DNA of 64,000 bases. Source: Pleurostoma richardsiae. Its lineage: Eukaryota; Ascomycota; Sordariomycetes; Calosphaeriales; Pleurostomataceae. Shown one piece after another: positions 1 to 12,080 of the stretch. The stretch spans positions 682,001-746,000 of the forward strand of contig JANBVO010000003.1 of NCBI GenBank assembly GCA_030052745.1, read 5' to 3'. Made by a program: the position numbers and the translations under genes. The notes under the pieces were generated by a model. That model was not told the origin of the DNA, did no database searches, and saw only the letters and a program-made list of their open reading frames with translations. Numbering within the stretch: the first letter of the stretch is position 1; each line of letters opens with the position of its first letter.

Positions 1-1400
1 CTTTGCTGGTGAGCAGCGGTGCTGTCCTAATCGCCATCTTCGGAGCCATTCCAGCCCCTACCCACAACCTCAGTGAGCTACTGGAGCTCTTCAGCAGAAA
101 AGGCTTCATCGTGTGGATGTCCCTTCAGGTCGTCTTCGTGGTCACGATATGCGTCCTTGTCGAGGTGGTCCACGTCGTCTCAAGCCTTTCCAAAAACCTA
201 CGCTTCCGGCTCGTGCGCGGCCTCACCTTTGGCTGCATCAGTGGCATCCTATCTGCGCACTCGCTTCTCATGGCAAAATCCGCCGTCGAGCTGGTCATCA
301 AGACCATCGTCGACAGGGACAACCAGTTTGTCCGCTGGCAGGCTTGGGTGATTTTACTGGCGCTGGTGTTCCTGGCCCTCACCCAGCTCTACTACCTACA
401 CCGCGGCTTGAAGCTCATTTCCACGTCCGTTCTATACCCCTTAGTATTCTGCGTGTACAACATTATCGCCATCCTCGATGGCCTCATATATTTCCGCCAG
501 ACGGAACTAATTACGCCCCTGCGTGCGTGCCTTATTACCCTTGGCACCGTCATACTCCTTTCCGGGGTCCTCGCGCTGTCCTGGAGACTCAGCGATGAGC
601 AGCACACCCCGGGTGTAGGGCAGTCCAGCCTCGCGCCCGGCCTCGGCCTCGTCGATGACACCGACGGAGAAGAGGAAGAGGAGCTCCTCCTCGGATCCGA
701 TACGGAGGGTCGCGAGGACGACGTCCTGCCGGCGACGTACGCCTCCTACCAGACCTTCAACCCCGAGCAGCGCGAGAACGGCATCCTCGTGCAGGCGACA
801 CCCCTTACCCCCAGGCGGCAGCGCAGGCCGTCCCTCGTCGGCTCCACCCTGTCGAGGGCGGGCTCCCGGTGGGCCGAGCGCGCCGAGATCTGGGGCGAGC
901 TCGACGACCAGGACGTGCCGCCGTCGCCTCTCCCCACCAGCAGCACCTTCGCCAGCCGCCGGCGGTCCACGACCCTCCCCGTGCTCAGCGAGTCGGCGTC
1001 CCTGCTCCTGCCCGCCCGGCAGCAGCAGCAGCACCAGCGCGTCGCCAGCACCGGCGAGGTCGTCGATCTGGGCGGGCCCTCCGGCAGCGCAGGGTCGCTG
1101 GACCGGCCTCACAGGGCGTGGCGCCGGCGGAGGAAGAGCACGGGGTTCCCGGGCTTCACGGCGCGGCGGACGGACCGGCGGAAGAGCAGCTCGGGGGGCG
1201 GAGCGCTGCAGGACGCGCTGGGCGGGGTGCTGCGGCTGCGGTGGTGGGGGGACAAGGGAGGCAAGCAGAGGAGCGCGTCCGCGGAGGAGGGGCAGGCCGT
1301 CCTGCCGTACAGGGACGATCCCGATGGAAGGGGAGGCGGCTCGTCGGTTGGGGAGGGCGGCGGGCCTGCTAATGCCGGGGGTCCGTCGAGTAGTGTATAA
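1..1400 (+). CDS. NIPA-type magnesium transporter (DUF803), 5' end cut off by the window
   Basis: The frame is open from the window edge and stops at 1398-1400; the true start lies upstream, so about 465 residues of the C-terminal part are visible. The first 200 residues hold several hydrophobic helices and the block typical of fungal NIPA (DUF803) proteins: GCISGILSAHSLLMAKSAVE, then LTQLYYLHRGLKL, then the nearly invariant VFCVYNIIAILDGLIYFRQT. Members of the family move Mg2+ across plasma or endomembranes. After the last helix (about residue 195) comes a long cytosolic tail rich in Ser, Arg, Gly and acidic residues (an EEEEE run near residue 225), with Gln-rich and Arg-Arg-Lys-Ser patches that look like phosphorylation sites. 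No intron is needed in the visible part. It is convergent with the tetraspanin gene. Family assignment is strong; substrate is inferred from the family. Confidence 0.88.
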   Translation, partial: LLVSSGAVLIAIFGAIPAPTHNLSELLELFSRKGFIVWMSLQVVFVVTICVLVEVVHVVSSLSKNLRFRLVRGLTFGCISGILSAHSLLMAKSAVELVIKTIVDRDNQFVRWQAWVILLALVFLALTQLYYLHRGLKLISTSVLYPLVFCVYNIIAILDGLIYFRQTELITPLRACLITLGTVILLSGVLALSWRLSDEQHTPGVGQSSLAPGLGLVDDTDGEEEEELLLGSDTEGREDDVLPATYASYQTFNPEQRENGILVQATPLTPRRQRRPSLVGSTLSRAGSRWAERAEIWGELDDQDVPPSPLPTSSTFASRRRSTTLPVLSESASLLLPARQQQQHQRVASTGEVVDLGGPSGSAGSLDRPHRAWRRRRKSTGFPGFTARRTDRRKSSSGGGALQDALGGVLRLRWWGDKGGKQRSASAEEGQAVLPYRDDPDGRGGGSSVGEGGGPANAGGPSSSV

Positions 1401-2557
1401 GATATGCATAGACGAGCAGCTTGATATACCTGTACAGCAAAGATCGGATGATAAGACGAAGTTTTTATGTTAAAGTGCCGTTGGTGCTGAGGACGGTGTG
1501 AAGGCTTCGTCCTTTGCCGCCTTCAAAGACTGCCCATGGCGAGGCCGTCCCCAAGGAGAATGGCGGGCGGTGCCTCGCTGACCATACCCCAGGTCCCTAC
1601 AGTCGTCCCCATTGCTCGTTGTGAGGTTCCTCGGATCGCTCTTAGGATGCATTGCACGTTACTAGAGTACGCGCATGGCTGCCCGATGCTGGTCATCACT
1701 ACCGAGTTCGCTGAAAGGCTGGATCGTAGGGGGCAGATATTGATCACAGCCTAGCAGTCTAATGCCCCGGTTCCGTCAGGATATAGTCATGGGATCGTCA
1801 GACAGTCAAGCCCGTGATGTCTGGTGTTCCGTAGCAGCTTGTATCAGACAATTACCGTCCACCCAGTCTACCTTTCACAGCGGGCATAACAGTAAGGTAA
1901 GGAATGTCATTCAAGATTTCGCTTGATGCTCAGCGCCGGCTCGGCTAAATAAAGAGACAAGGGTATCGCGATAACGGAACATGAGGCAAATGCCTCCACA
2001 GGCCCTCACGACAAGTTTGGGGGCGATGCTTTCAAAGCTGCTTTACTCGTATTCCTCGACTCGCTCGCTGCTATACAAAAACGTTCTAGCCGTGAACTCG
2101 TCTCTCGTGCCCTGACTCCTAAAGAGATATATACTGGACTCTTACATAGCATGTCCCACTCCCGGGCTGCTGTCGAAGCAGACGGAAGGGGCCAGCCAGA
2201 GAGATGGTGGGAAAGGATATAACAAGAAAAAGATATCGAGAGAGGTCGACTGTCCAGCAAAGAAAAATACCGAGCGGGGGTAGGTAGATCTTGAACATGG
2301 GGTTCGGATCCGATGTGTAAGATGTGGCGTTGAATGATCGGCTCCCTGTTCACGGTCACCATACTGGGGAACAACCCTCCACGCCTGCTCGTCTCCGAAA
2401 TTACAACCCACTTCCCCCAGATTTGCGTCCAACGGACATGATGTTCCCAACTTTCGCTTCCCCACAACTCCTCCGCGAAGACATCACCATCGTCCATACA
2501 CTCGTGAGAAGTGCCGCAAGAAAGCAATCTTCGAGCCCGCCCCAATTAGATGGTTCC
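1401..2557. other. 3' flanks between two convergent genes
   Basis: Both neighbours end into this 1.16-kb stretch, so it should hold two 3' UTRs and terminators. The only long open frame (2006-2545, minus) shows no coding bias or family motif. Nothing else was recognised. Confidence 0.6.
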
Positions 2558-3387
2558 TCAGAATGAGCTCATTGGGCCGGCCTTCTCATCGATGTCGCGG
2601 AAACGCTCAGCCTCCTTGCGGTCCTTCAGAAGACACGCCGTCGCCATAATAAGCACGCCGTCGATGCCAGCCATGCCAAAGGCCGCGGTGAAGATGTCGT
2701 CGACGAAGACGTTGGCGAAGCTAGCGATTGGGGCTGCGCAGCCGCGCATCATTGCCGCAGCCGCGGGGCTCGGGCAGGTGGTGTCGGTGACGAAGGCCGG
2801 GGTCGTGCTGTTGAAGTAGCCGCAGCAGGCGAACTAGACAGGAGAAGGAGTCAGTGCTCACGTCCTGCGCCGGGGGTGGGGATTGGCTTCTCGGCACACA
2901 GAAAACTTACAGTGGTTTGCATCAGATCCTGGACGGTAGAATCCTGGGCCGTCCACAAGGGGAAGAGGTTCTCCTTAGACCTGAGAGTGAGGATCCACAT
3001 GTCGAGGCCGAGAACAACGGTGAAGATGGCGCAGACCGTCACCAGGTATCCGCTAAACTTGAGCCAACCCCGCGTGGGCATGACGATGGCAGGGATCGTA
3101 GCCATGAAAGTCACGAACATGAAGACGGCATTCACGATACCGGCTGTTGATCATGGTCAGTTGCTGACATACTCCTGTCACAGCATTGCCAACGCGGCCT
3201 TGTTGGAGGCGGACGAACCTGTCAGAGGGAACTGCCGGTAGAGAAGGTTCCTTGCCGCCTGTCCTCCCTCCGTAGGCACTTCATTCTTGGTGCGCGATAC
3301 AATGACCGAGAACCCGAGCATGATAGCGGCCATGATGACGAACAGAGCGTCGGCCGCCACGTAGGCGTAGAGCACCTTGTTGCCCAT
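2558..3387 (-). CDS. pls1: Tetraspanin of the PLS1 type (225 aa, three exons)
   Basis: Exons are 3219-3387, 2911-3143 and 2558-2833, joined across introns of 75 and 77 nt with GT/AG ends and consistent phases; the product is 225 residues, the length I recall for PLS1. It begins MGNKVLYAYVAADALF, has four hydrophobic segments, and carries the tetraspanin CCG signature at residues 137-139 in the large extracellular loop, with further loop cysteines at 154 and 165. The short C-terminus ends DEKAGPMSSF after a cytosolic KDRKEAERF segment. PLS1 proteins sit in plasma and vacuolar membranes; in plant pathogens they are needed for penetration from the appressorium, and in Podospora for ascospore germination. 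The role in this organism is inferred. The PLS1 class, rather than another fungal tetraspanin, is supported by length, the N-terminal block and intron structure. Confidence 0.9.
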
Positions 3388-6300
3388 CTCGTCTCGCTGA
3401 GCAGCCTAGATCCTGAGTGCTTCTGTCTTGCCCAAACCAGCTCGGCTGTCTGCCCTTCAGATCCTCCTGGTACCTCCCGCGGTACTTCTTCGTTCCCAGA
3501 AACAAAACGGTTTGACGACCGGCGTCTTTCAAGATTATAATCGATCGGTGCGGGTGTTTGAATGAGTGAGAACCGGCGAGTCGCGCCAGCAAGTCCTCCG
3601 CCTAGTACGACGAGAAAAGAGAGTAGATGACCGAGAAGTGAAGGCGAAAGAAGGAAAGCAAGGCTTCGAATTCGGCACAGCGAAACAAGAAGCCGTCTTG
3701 ACGACCTGACTAGCAGAAGCGAACAGGAGACGGAGAAGAGGAAAGAAATGGAATGGAAGCGCCGTGGTGGCCCGAGGCCTAGCTTGGTTTCCTGACGCCG
3801 GCGTACGAAGCAGAAAAGGGGATGGAGGAGAGAAGGGAAAGGTGGCCGCGCAGCAGCCCAGAGAGAAACGCAAGAGAAACACCGCCCACGTCGTAATGGG
3901 TCCACCGGCGCGATGCGACCGTCCACATCTCAGACCTTTGCGATTGAGAGGACGGCGGTGACCTGCGCTTTGAGGCAAGTGGCGTTTCAGGTGGTGTCGA
4001 GAGACAGGGGGCAGCAAGAGCCTCGACTCGACCTGAAGCGTGCACGAGCCACGATGCGGCCGTGGCGCCACCACGCTCAAGCAACTGCAAGCCGCCACGG
4101 GCCAATCACAGCGCACAGGACAGGACGTCGAACGATGAACAGCCACACGCGCCCTGGCAACTCCTGCAAGGGGAGCCGTGATGCCTCAGGCTCACGCCCA
4201 CCAAGGCTTGCGAGATCGGGTGTGATCTGTATGCACGCAGGCGTCCTTGATCAAGTTGCTACCAGGACCCCAGCTCTGAGTATGTAGCATCTCGTCCGCT
4301 ATGAAGGTTGAGAGTGGCGTGACTTTGCAGGACCACCATGCGTAACCCTTGATGATCGCCTCAGGACCAGGAACCAGGATGCGGTCTGAGATCTCAAAAT
4401 AGCAGCATGACTGCCAGAGAGCCGCGAGTGGTCAGGCTCTGTGAAATCGATCTTTTCCGTTTGCGTCTGCCCTTCGATAAACCCGCCATCTATTCGACCA
4501 TACCAGAAGGATCGCCGGATGGCTTGTGGCAGGCTGGATTACGCCGCAAAGCATGTCCTAAACTCGTTCTGGATAGCCACGAAGATGAACCCCCACCTGC
4601 CAGAAGTCAAATTCAACCGCACGCCGACGATCTGTCCAAGAAAGGCAAGCTTGCTTCGATCGTAAAGACTTGGACGGCGACAGAGGACGGTGTACGTGTG
4701 TAGGTGCGTGTAAACTTTAAGAGCTTGGATACCCCGAGCGCACACTGCCACGCGCAACGAAAGGGGCTATCGTGAGATTGAGCCTGGAGAGTGCACGGAA
4801 TATATCATCCAGAGTTGCAAACGAGGAGCTCTCCAGAGACTGCTTCGGCTCCAAGGTGCCAGCAAGAAGACATCGCTCGTTCGTCGATTGACCTCAGGCG
4901 CGGTCCAGGAGCTCATGTTATTTTGCCCCGACTGTGGACTTGCTTGCGTCCGCTCACCGATGCCACCAAAATGCGCCGTGAGACTCCCGGCGGGCGCTCA
5001 ATACGCTATAGAGTTATAACGACGCACGGGAGTCCCAAGACACTACACGACAGAGCCCTTGGCCGATTCCCGAGCGACATGAGAGGTGCAATGTACTGCA
5101 TAAACGCATGCTCGACGCCACAAGAGCGCGCCAGTTATTCCCGGCCGGTTGCTCAGCGGCCTCGGACCCATGGTCAGTTAACTAGACTCCGCTCATTGAT
5201 ATGACGGATCCGCTCTGCAGAGGAATTTGGGCGCCAAGCACGAATGCTCATTTGCGACGCCTGAACCTGATTCCCGACCCGATTGAATTGGCTGGGGACC
5301 GAGCCACTGCACAAAGATATTCATAAACAGCGGAGACAGAAGCGATGGACTGAGGTTGAAGATGTCTGAATCGTCGCATATCGCTGTCGTTTGTCGGTGT
5401 GATATGCGTGCGGTATGCACTTCTGAACCCCGGCGGTCTCGTTTTCTTGACTCGCGGAAGTCGTACGATGTAACTGCGTGCATTCTTTTCCCAGTCGACA
5501 TGTACCCTTATCTGTGATGGATGCTCTTGACTCCGTAATCCCAGTGTGACTGTTATCGGGCTCCGCAGACTCACCTTGCCTCAGTCATCTGTACGTACCC
5601 AGGTACCTAGGTAGGTAGTTAGGTGGTGGCCCGTACTCCGTACAGTACATCAGGCAGGCGCGGGCACGCAAGCAATCGCGACAGGGCAGGAACGAGGCCG
5701 GCCGACTACACTCCACTTTTGGTAGACCAATCAGAGGCGGCCGGACTTCCATAAGGAGAAGCTTCAAGTGGCCCCTTCCTGACAGCTCGTCTGGGCACTG
5801 TGCTTCCTCCAGCTTTCCGTCCTTGCCTCCTAGAGTGGAGTGGGAAGTACCGTCGAGTCTCAACAAGGTCATCTCGTCAATTTCTCTGCAATCCAGTCCC
5901 GACGAGGCTGCAAATCAAGCCAATTCGAGCCGTTGGCGCAACCACAGGCAAAACAAACCATTTATTCTCCGAGCCTGCGAGTTCACATCGCAGGTACCGA
6001 GCACAAGACGTCGCCCTCTCTTCTCCTCAGAACGTTGGAACAGTGCGCCTGGGCGCTATCGGTCTTCAGGGCGAACGGAATCTTAGCGTTGGCTACCTTT
6101 GACGCTCGATGGGGCCGATAGCGTAGCACCTGCGTGACAGTCGCATCTTGCGGATATCGCATGCAGTGGTTAGTACTCGGCTACCGATCATCTGGGGCGG
6201 CAGAGTCACTCTCCTCAATCGCGCCTTCCTCGTCCTCTCCACCACCCCCTCCCTCCCTTGCGTCCGCGTCTCCTCCTCTTGAAGGTACGTACCTGTGTCT

Positions 6301-9300
6301 GTTCCCCCCCAGTTGAGATCACACGCCTTTCCCTTCTGAGAATGATGCACATCACTCTATCCGTCTTAACCTTCTCCTCAACCCTTTCGATCGGCGTAGT
6401 CACTCCCGCCAGCAAGCCCAGCAAGCCCAAGTGCCATCCGCGCGCCATCCACATCTGCAACCTTTCTCCAGAGGCGGCGAAAGGAGGAAAGAAGGTTGCC
6501 AGGCATTAATCGGCGTCGACAGCCCGGAAAGCAGCGGCGCCATCAACACCAATCGTCACGCACAGTGAGTCGCGGTCTGTCGCCACAACCGGCGTGGAAG
6601 GAGTGGGAATAGTTCCTTTCGAGGTGAGCTATACGATCCTCTGATCTGCATGCCACCACCACCACCATACACTTGAAATACCTACCTCTTTCAATGGTTG
6701 GCCTCATTACCCCGTAATCCCATCTGCTGTTTCTACGCCTCCCTTGGGGAGTGCATCGATTATTCCGTGGCTACGCCAGGGACCACCACCCCCCCTCCTC
6801 TCCAATCCGTTCCGCCCGCGATCTCCACACTGCCAGCACCTCCCACGAGGCCGAAAAAGTTTTAGTCACGGTCTCGCTCCCTCACCAATCCCCGGGGACC
6901 CAGCTGCACGAGTGTTGGTCCGGCTTGGTGATCCCCTTTCCCAAGCTCCCTCACGCTGCTGCTCCTGCTTCGGCGTTTCCCTCCGGCGAGTGTTCCCACC
7001 CCGGATTTCCATCGGCCTTCGCATATGAACTCTAAGGCGGAGAGTGGTATGGTGTAGAGCTCGGGGGTATCTCCAGTGCTCTATGGACGGCCATTCAAAG
7101 CTCATCCTTTCTCAGCACGCCTCATCCTCCTCTCGCCCCGGAGGCGAGGTCCAGCGTCGCATCAAGTTGCTCGCCATCCGCAGAATCTTAGCGGCAAGGG
7201 AGAGCATGCAATGATCCTTCACTGCGGCTCGACCGAAGTTACGAACCTACAAGCCGGCATTACTCTCAATCACGCACTGTCACCTGCCCCCGCTTTTCTG
7301 TCTTTCGTAGAGTTGCACCTTGTGCCACCAACTCGCCGGTCGGGCGCCTCAAGCATTCCGCTCCCACGCCCCGTCACCTGCATTTCGCAGACACGGGAGG
7401 CTGCGCGTGTGCTGCTGCGAGCTGCATCGTCCACGGACTTCTGACAGCGTGGGGCGTGGTTAATTGCTACATATTGATCCGAGCGACCGGTAGTGGAAAT
7501 ACTGAGAAGCAAAGAGGCACCGCGCAGCCGATGAAGGCGGCATCACTCCCAATCTCGTTTCCCCAACGTCACCTTTCCCCTGCACCACCTCGAGGCATAA
7601 TGGGCACCTCTTATGACAATCGATATCATCGCTCTTCCTCCTGCGCCTTGAGCCGTACCAAGTGGCGGCTGGCATCGATAGTCTCGGCTCCCTAGCTCAC
7701 CACCTGCATCGTCTGATGACTGAGATGCGTGAGATACGGCTGCGCTCCAGCTCATTGGAGCCGGTCTTCCCAAGACTGGTCCAGGTGGGGGACGGACCCC
7801 CTGCCTGTCTGCCTGCAATGCACCAACTGCTGGAGCGAACCTGTACGGGCGCATTAGCAGGCACACTGTGTGCTCTGAACTCCTGCGCCGTCCTGGCCTG
7901 GCCCTGACCCCCTATGTACTGTTCGAGGGGAGGGGAGGTCACGATGAGAAGCGGACCCCACAGCTACAATCCCCGTTGTACAGCAATCCCACTCTCACTA
8001 GCCGACCCTGTCTGCAGCCCCGTGCAATCCGGTCCAGTCCGGCGAGGAGCCAGTGAAATTGCTATTCCCGCTGCAAGAACTCTGCCGGAAGCCTTACGCG
8101 CAAAGCGCGGACTGCTCTTCCCTTGTCGCTGAGATGCATGCGCCGCCTGCTAATGCTGCCTCGGATGCTGGGAAATAAGAATGCATTCCAAGCGGTCAAG
8201 GCCGAGCTGTGCCGAGCGGGCTGCCTCTACTTCGTACGGTGTAGACGCTAACTACGTGGTTTGGCACCGCCGCTTGCTGACCCAGTGGTGTAAGCTCGAG
8301 GGCACAGGCAGACAGGGCCGGCCGGCGCCCGAGGAGCCTGATCGCACTGGGCGCTTCTCGATCAGCGACCATTTGGCTGTTCTCCACCCTGTCTGATTCC
8401 GTCAGCTCTCATTTGCTCTGCGCCGCTTCTTTCCCCAAAGTCCCGTGGGTCGGTCATTATCATTTTATCTGCTATGACTGGGGGCCTCCTTGCCTTTTCA
8501 TCTTACATACTGTGTCGTGCGAGGAGCTAAAAATGGGAGGGCCCTATTTGCTGACGAAACCTCCCTATGGAGTAGATACCAGACCCGCAGCGCCCTAGCC
8601 TCGACAACGCGAATTTAGTGAGAATCGCCGACCGACGCGAAAGTCCGAGCGAGCCCACGGTCAACAAAGACACCGGCCGACCACACTGAACGATACGGGG
8701 TCACGGCCAGTTCAGATCGAGACGCCGTGGTGGTCAAAACTCTATCCAGGCAAGTGGCAACGACCCCCGAAGCGCTTGGAATCGTACTGGAGGAGGACCA
8801 CTTGCAAGTGCACATGCGGGCGCGGAAAGCCAAAGTCCGGCCACCCTCGAGGACAGGACAGTATCGGCTACAGGAATCCCGCCCCTTGGCAGACTTCCTT
8901 GCACTGTGTCCCCGTAAGAACGGTGATGTTGGGTCTTTTAGCTGCAGACGAGTGCATGTGGTGCCGCTGCTAGCTGCTTGCTGCCATGTCTACCACCTTC
9001 CCTCCTTCGGCAAGACTCTCTGCACCAGCCCCCCTCACCCCCCCTTGACCTTCGACCCCAAGACCGCCACCCCCCGCCTTCGTTTTTAAGTGTCTGGCCG
9101 TGGCCCGCAACCCGTGTGCTACCACCTCACTATCCTCTTTTCATTCAATTTGCAGTCCACCCAAGCCCGATCAGTCAAGCCCTTTTTGTACTGACCGTAT
9201 TGCTTGTTTCTCTACAGGGGAAGCTCGCGCCCGAAAACGTATTTGACACGCTCGGATTCAGTCGCAGACTCTATCCTGAGCCATTCGCAGGTCGCGACGC

Positions 9301-9615
9301 TCTTCTTTTGGTGTGGTGTCTGCATTGCCGATACTTCCTTCAGAGACAGCAATTGCGTGCAAATTACTCGCCAAATACCTGGGGGCCCCAAGGTCAAAAC
9401 AAAGCAAATAAAAATTGAGACCTGATTCCTCTACCGCGCGCCGCCAGACTCGATCCAGCCAGCGCCCAACCAGGTTTCTGCGACAGGTGCCAGCTACAAC
9501 AGCCTCTCCGCTCAACGCCAGATCAAGTATAGACCATCGGCACAACGTGCTCAAAAGAGTATCTCCACCATATTTTACCTTTTTTTGAGAGCCTTGTGAT
9601 ACCATTGAGGAAACA
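3388..9615. other. 6.2-kb region without a recognisable protein gene
   Basis: It contains the divergent upstream regions of the tetraspanin gene (left) and of the MADS-box gene (right). Open frames are short, overlap on both strands and lack coding bias. Features seen are a GTAC-rich patch at 5591-5648, pyrimidine-rich tracts at 6220-6300 and 9000-9080, and a possible small secreted peptide at 6342-6509. The tract before 9616 is probably a long 5' UTR and promoter of the MADS-box gene. Confidence 0.5.
6342..6509 (+). CDS. Possible small secreted peptide (55 aa), weak
   Basis: An ATG-initiated frame of 55 codons begins with a hydrophobic signal-peptide-like segment (MMHITLSVLTFSSTLSIGVV) followed by a Ser/Pro/Lys-rich stretch, two cysteines (in KCHP and HICN) and a basic end (GGKKVARH). 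A donor-like GGTACGTA and an acceptor-like CCCCAG lie just upstream, so it could be the last exon of a spliced gene. There is no homology I recognise, and random frames of this size are common here; the only positive evidence is the order signal peptide, then polar cysteine-containing tail. Confidence 0.15.
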   Translation: MMHITLSVLTFSSTLSIGVVTPASKPSKPKCHPRAIHICNLSPEAAKGGKKVARH

Positions 9616-10473
9616 ATGGCCGACATCACCGATCAACACGACCAGACGTCGCCGACCGAACTCGACGACGCCCACTCCGTTGGCAATGGCAATTCTGCTG
9701 CAGCCGAAAGCCGTGGCGTCAAGCGGCCACGTCCCAGCACCGCCGACGATGACGACGATGACGATGAGAAGGGCGGCCGTGAGCGTCGCAAGATCGAGAT
9801 CAAGTTCATCAGCGACAAGTCGCGTCGGCACATCACCTTCTCCAAGCGCAAGGCGGGAATCATGAAGAAGGTTTGTCGCGTCGCCGTTACAAATCAATCT
9901 GCATCACAAAACACAGTCCTTTTGCCTGCGAAGACTGCGTCGGCGTCGCCATCAATTCTTACTAACCTCCGTTTCTTATTACGTAGGCGTACGAGCTATC
10001 CGTCCTCACGGGGACACAGGTCCTACTTCTCGTCGTGTCAGAGACTGGTCTCGTCTACACCTTCACGACTCCGAAGCTGCAACCTCTCGTAACCAAGGCT
10101 GAGGGCAAGAACCTGATCCAGGTACGCATTCGCAGTGTGTGTGCGCACGTGTCGCACAACCTCGCTTTCGCGGCGCAAGCCTTTCTGACACTTGACATAG
10201 GCTTGCTTAAACGCCCCGGAGCCGAACCCCGGTAATGAGAACGGCGTCGACGACAGCAACCAGGTCGATTCGCCCGAAGAGCCTCCGAACACGCACATAC
10301 CACCACAGCAGAACCGGGCCATGCCGCCGTCACACATGCCTCCGAACTACATGTCAAACGTACCGATGGACCCGTCTCAGGCGCTGGCATACCAGAATTA
10401 TGTCCAGCAGCGTGGTCCCCAGTACGGAATGCCTCAATCCGGCTTGCCGCAGCACACTTCACACCAGTCATAA
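9616..10473 (+). CDS. mcm1: MCM1-type SRF-like MADS-box transcription factor (220 aa)
   Basis: Exons 9616-9870, 9987-10121 and 10201-10473 join in phase 0 across introns of 116 and 79 nt. The product is 220 residues, close to other filamentous-ascomycete Mcm1 proteins. Residues 1-56 are acidic and polar with a run of seven Asp (44-50). The MADS domain starts at 57 (RRKIEIKFISDKSRRHITFS) and continues KRKAGIMKKAYELSVLTGTQ, followed by the SRF-type dimerisation part VLLLVVSETGLVYTF. The tail is rich in Pro, Gln, Asn and Met. Mcm1 binds CC(A/T)6GG boxes with partner proteins and controls mating, cell identity, development and, in some fungi, virulence. The KIEIKFI block and the SRF-type extension separate it from the MEF2-like RlmA/Smp1 class. 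The first intron falls inside the MADS domain. Confidence 0.95.
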
Positions 10474-11978
10474 CTGGCCGGTTCCTGATGATGACTTTGC
10501 CTTGCGTCCTGATACCCGGCATATAATGCATTCGTGAGACGTCATTTCTACCTACGGGCATCTGTGCGATGATCCCATAATCTGCGACGGGTTTGGTGGT
10601 ACGGCGTTCCGACATAGGGTTGATGTCTGTCCTTTCTTATCTCTTTACTCTTTTTTCCCATGCCCGCCACCCTGCCGACTCTTCGTTCTCTTTCACAGCG
10701 TCGACCATCTGGGACTTTTCTAAAGCTTAATTTGCTTCGGCCTGAACTCGCGGTCTTGTTCGCGTCGGCATGATTCCCAGGTACCGTGGGACAGTTCCAT
10801 GAGAGCTATACTTTGGCACGTGGGTCGGGCAAATCGCGCAAGGGCCAGTGCGTGGTGGCGGATCTCGAAGCCTCGGCTTGCGTCGCAAGCAGCTGGGCCT
10901 TAGAGCTGATATTTTGGATGCGTCTACAGATCACGTCCGCTTGCAGTTCGGCTCGGCCTTCGATAATACCCTCAATACGTCTGGCTTTGGGATGAGCACC
11001 AGGGAAGGGCACGAAGTTATGATGCTCAGGAAGGCCTGATACGCCTGGGACGATGGTATGATGGTACATTGAGGATTCGATCCTCGGCAGCCCGTCCGGA
11101 TTTGCAGGACCCGTGGAGGGCCATGCGTTTCCGCCCTGTCCTTCTCTCTCTTCCCCAACTCATCGCCGTCATATGGCATCCACCTAGTGTTTCCTAGTTT
11201 CGTTCTCGGTCTTCGGTGTGTCCTACCTCTTTCGGCCGGTGTCCGCGCGGTCTTGGTCTCGCTGCGGTCGCTGCCTGGGCATATGGGCTGGAACTGAGAC
11301 CTTGTTAATGGAACTGGCCGATCACCACCGTGTATGATAGCATATCTCTTGATAAAGGAGCCTCAAACTATGGAAAATTCTCATCTACGACACTAAAGGC
11401 CGTATGTCGGGGCTTTTTATGCTTGCGGAGTCACAGTATGCGCGTTCTCCATCCTCTTGTATTGAACACCTGTGAGGCTGGACTGGGAAGGTCTCATCAG
11501 AGCAACGCCATGCAGCAGCCGCATGTGGGACCTTGGCTTACAAGGTCCGGTTTACCTAGGTAGTTCACTTCGTCATTTATGAAGATGCTTGTGCGGTAAC
11601 TTGACCCCATTAGGCAAATGTGGCGGTCGTGGAACGAGAACCATCCCGATTAGGTGACGCGCTGGCGATTCCTGCTTCTTAAGCAACGTGCGAGACAAAA
11701 GGGAAGAGTGCACACAAATACAAGCACCTGGCGTGCGTAACAGCGCTGTGCCAGATCCAGATCTTGCCGAGGCCGCATTCGGAGCTTGATATATACGGCT
11801 TGCTTCAGTCGTTCAATCCGGCCCATCTCTCTTTCTTCGCGTTGTTGCAACAAACGAAGGCAGATAGGTACCCGCTAGGGCTGCAAGAGTGGTGGTGGTG
11901 GTGGTGGTGGTGGTGGGCTAGCCCTCATGGGTGAGGTGGAGGGACAGGTCCTCCAATCACATGAGCAGGAACCGGTTC
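10474..11978. other. mcm1 3' flank and spacer before the tRNA gene
   Basis: No coding signal was recognised. Overlapping short frames occur on both strands. A TGG trinucleotide repeat lies near the right end. Confidence 0.55.
11889..11917. repeat. (TGG)n microsatellite
   Basis: About nine uninterrupted TGG units lie 60 bp upstream of the tRNA-Lys gene. Confidence 0.9.
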
Positions 11979-12080
11979 GCCTTGCTAGCTCAATCGGTAG
12001 AGCGTGAGACTCTTAAATCCGCCTTCACTGGCGCGACTCATGACATCTCAAGGTTGTGGGTTCGACCCCCACGTAGGGCT
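11979..12080 (+). tRNA. tRNA-Lys(CUU) with a 29-nt intron
   Basis: Exons 11979-12015 and 12045-12080 give a 73-nt cloverleaf. The acceptor stem pairs 11979-11985 with 12073-12079 (two G-U pairs). The D arm carries an A box (TAGCTCAATCGG); the anticodon stem TGAGA pairs with TCTCA; the loop is CTCTTAA with anticodon CTT at 12012-12014. The T arm GTGGG/CCCAC encloses a B box (GGTTCGACCC). The intron (12016-12044) starts exactly after position 37, the canonical site for nuclear tRNA introns. T runs at 12108-12120 serve as the polymerase III terminator. The tRNA decodes AAG, the dominant lysine codon in the GC-rich genes of this window. Confidence 0.94.

Noticed and set aside
507-1409. 300-codon minus-strand frame opposite the NIPA gene
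   Set aside because: Shadow frame over the low-complexity tail of the real protein.
2006-2545. 179-codon minus-strand frame after pls1
   Set aside because: Lies in a 3' flank, overlaps another minus-strand frame and has no family feature.
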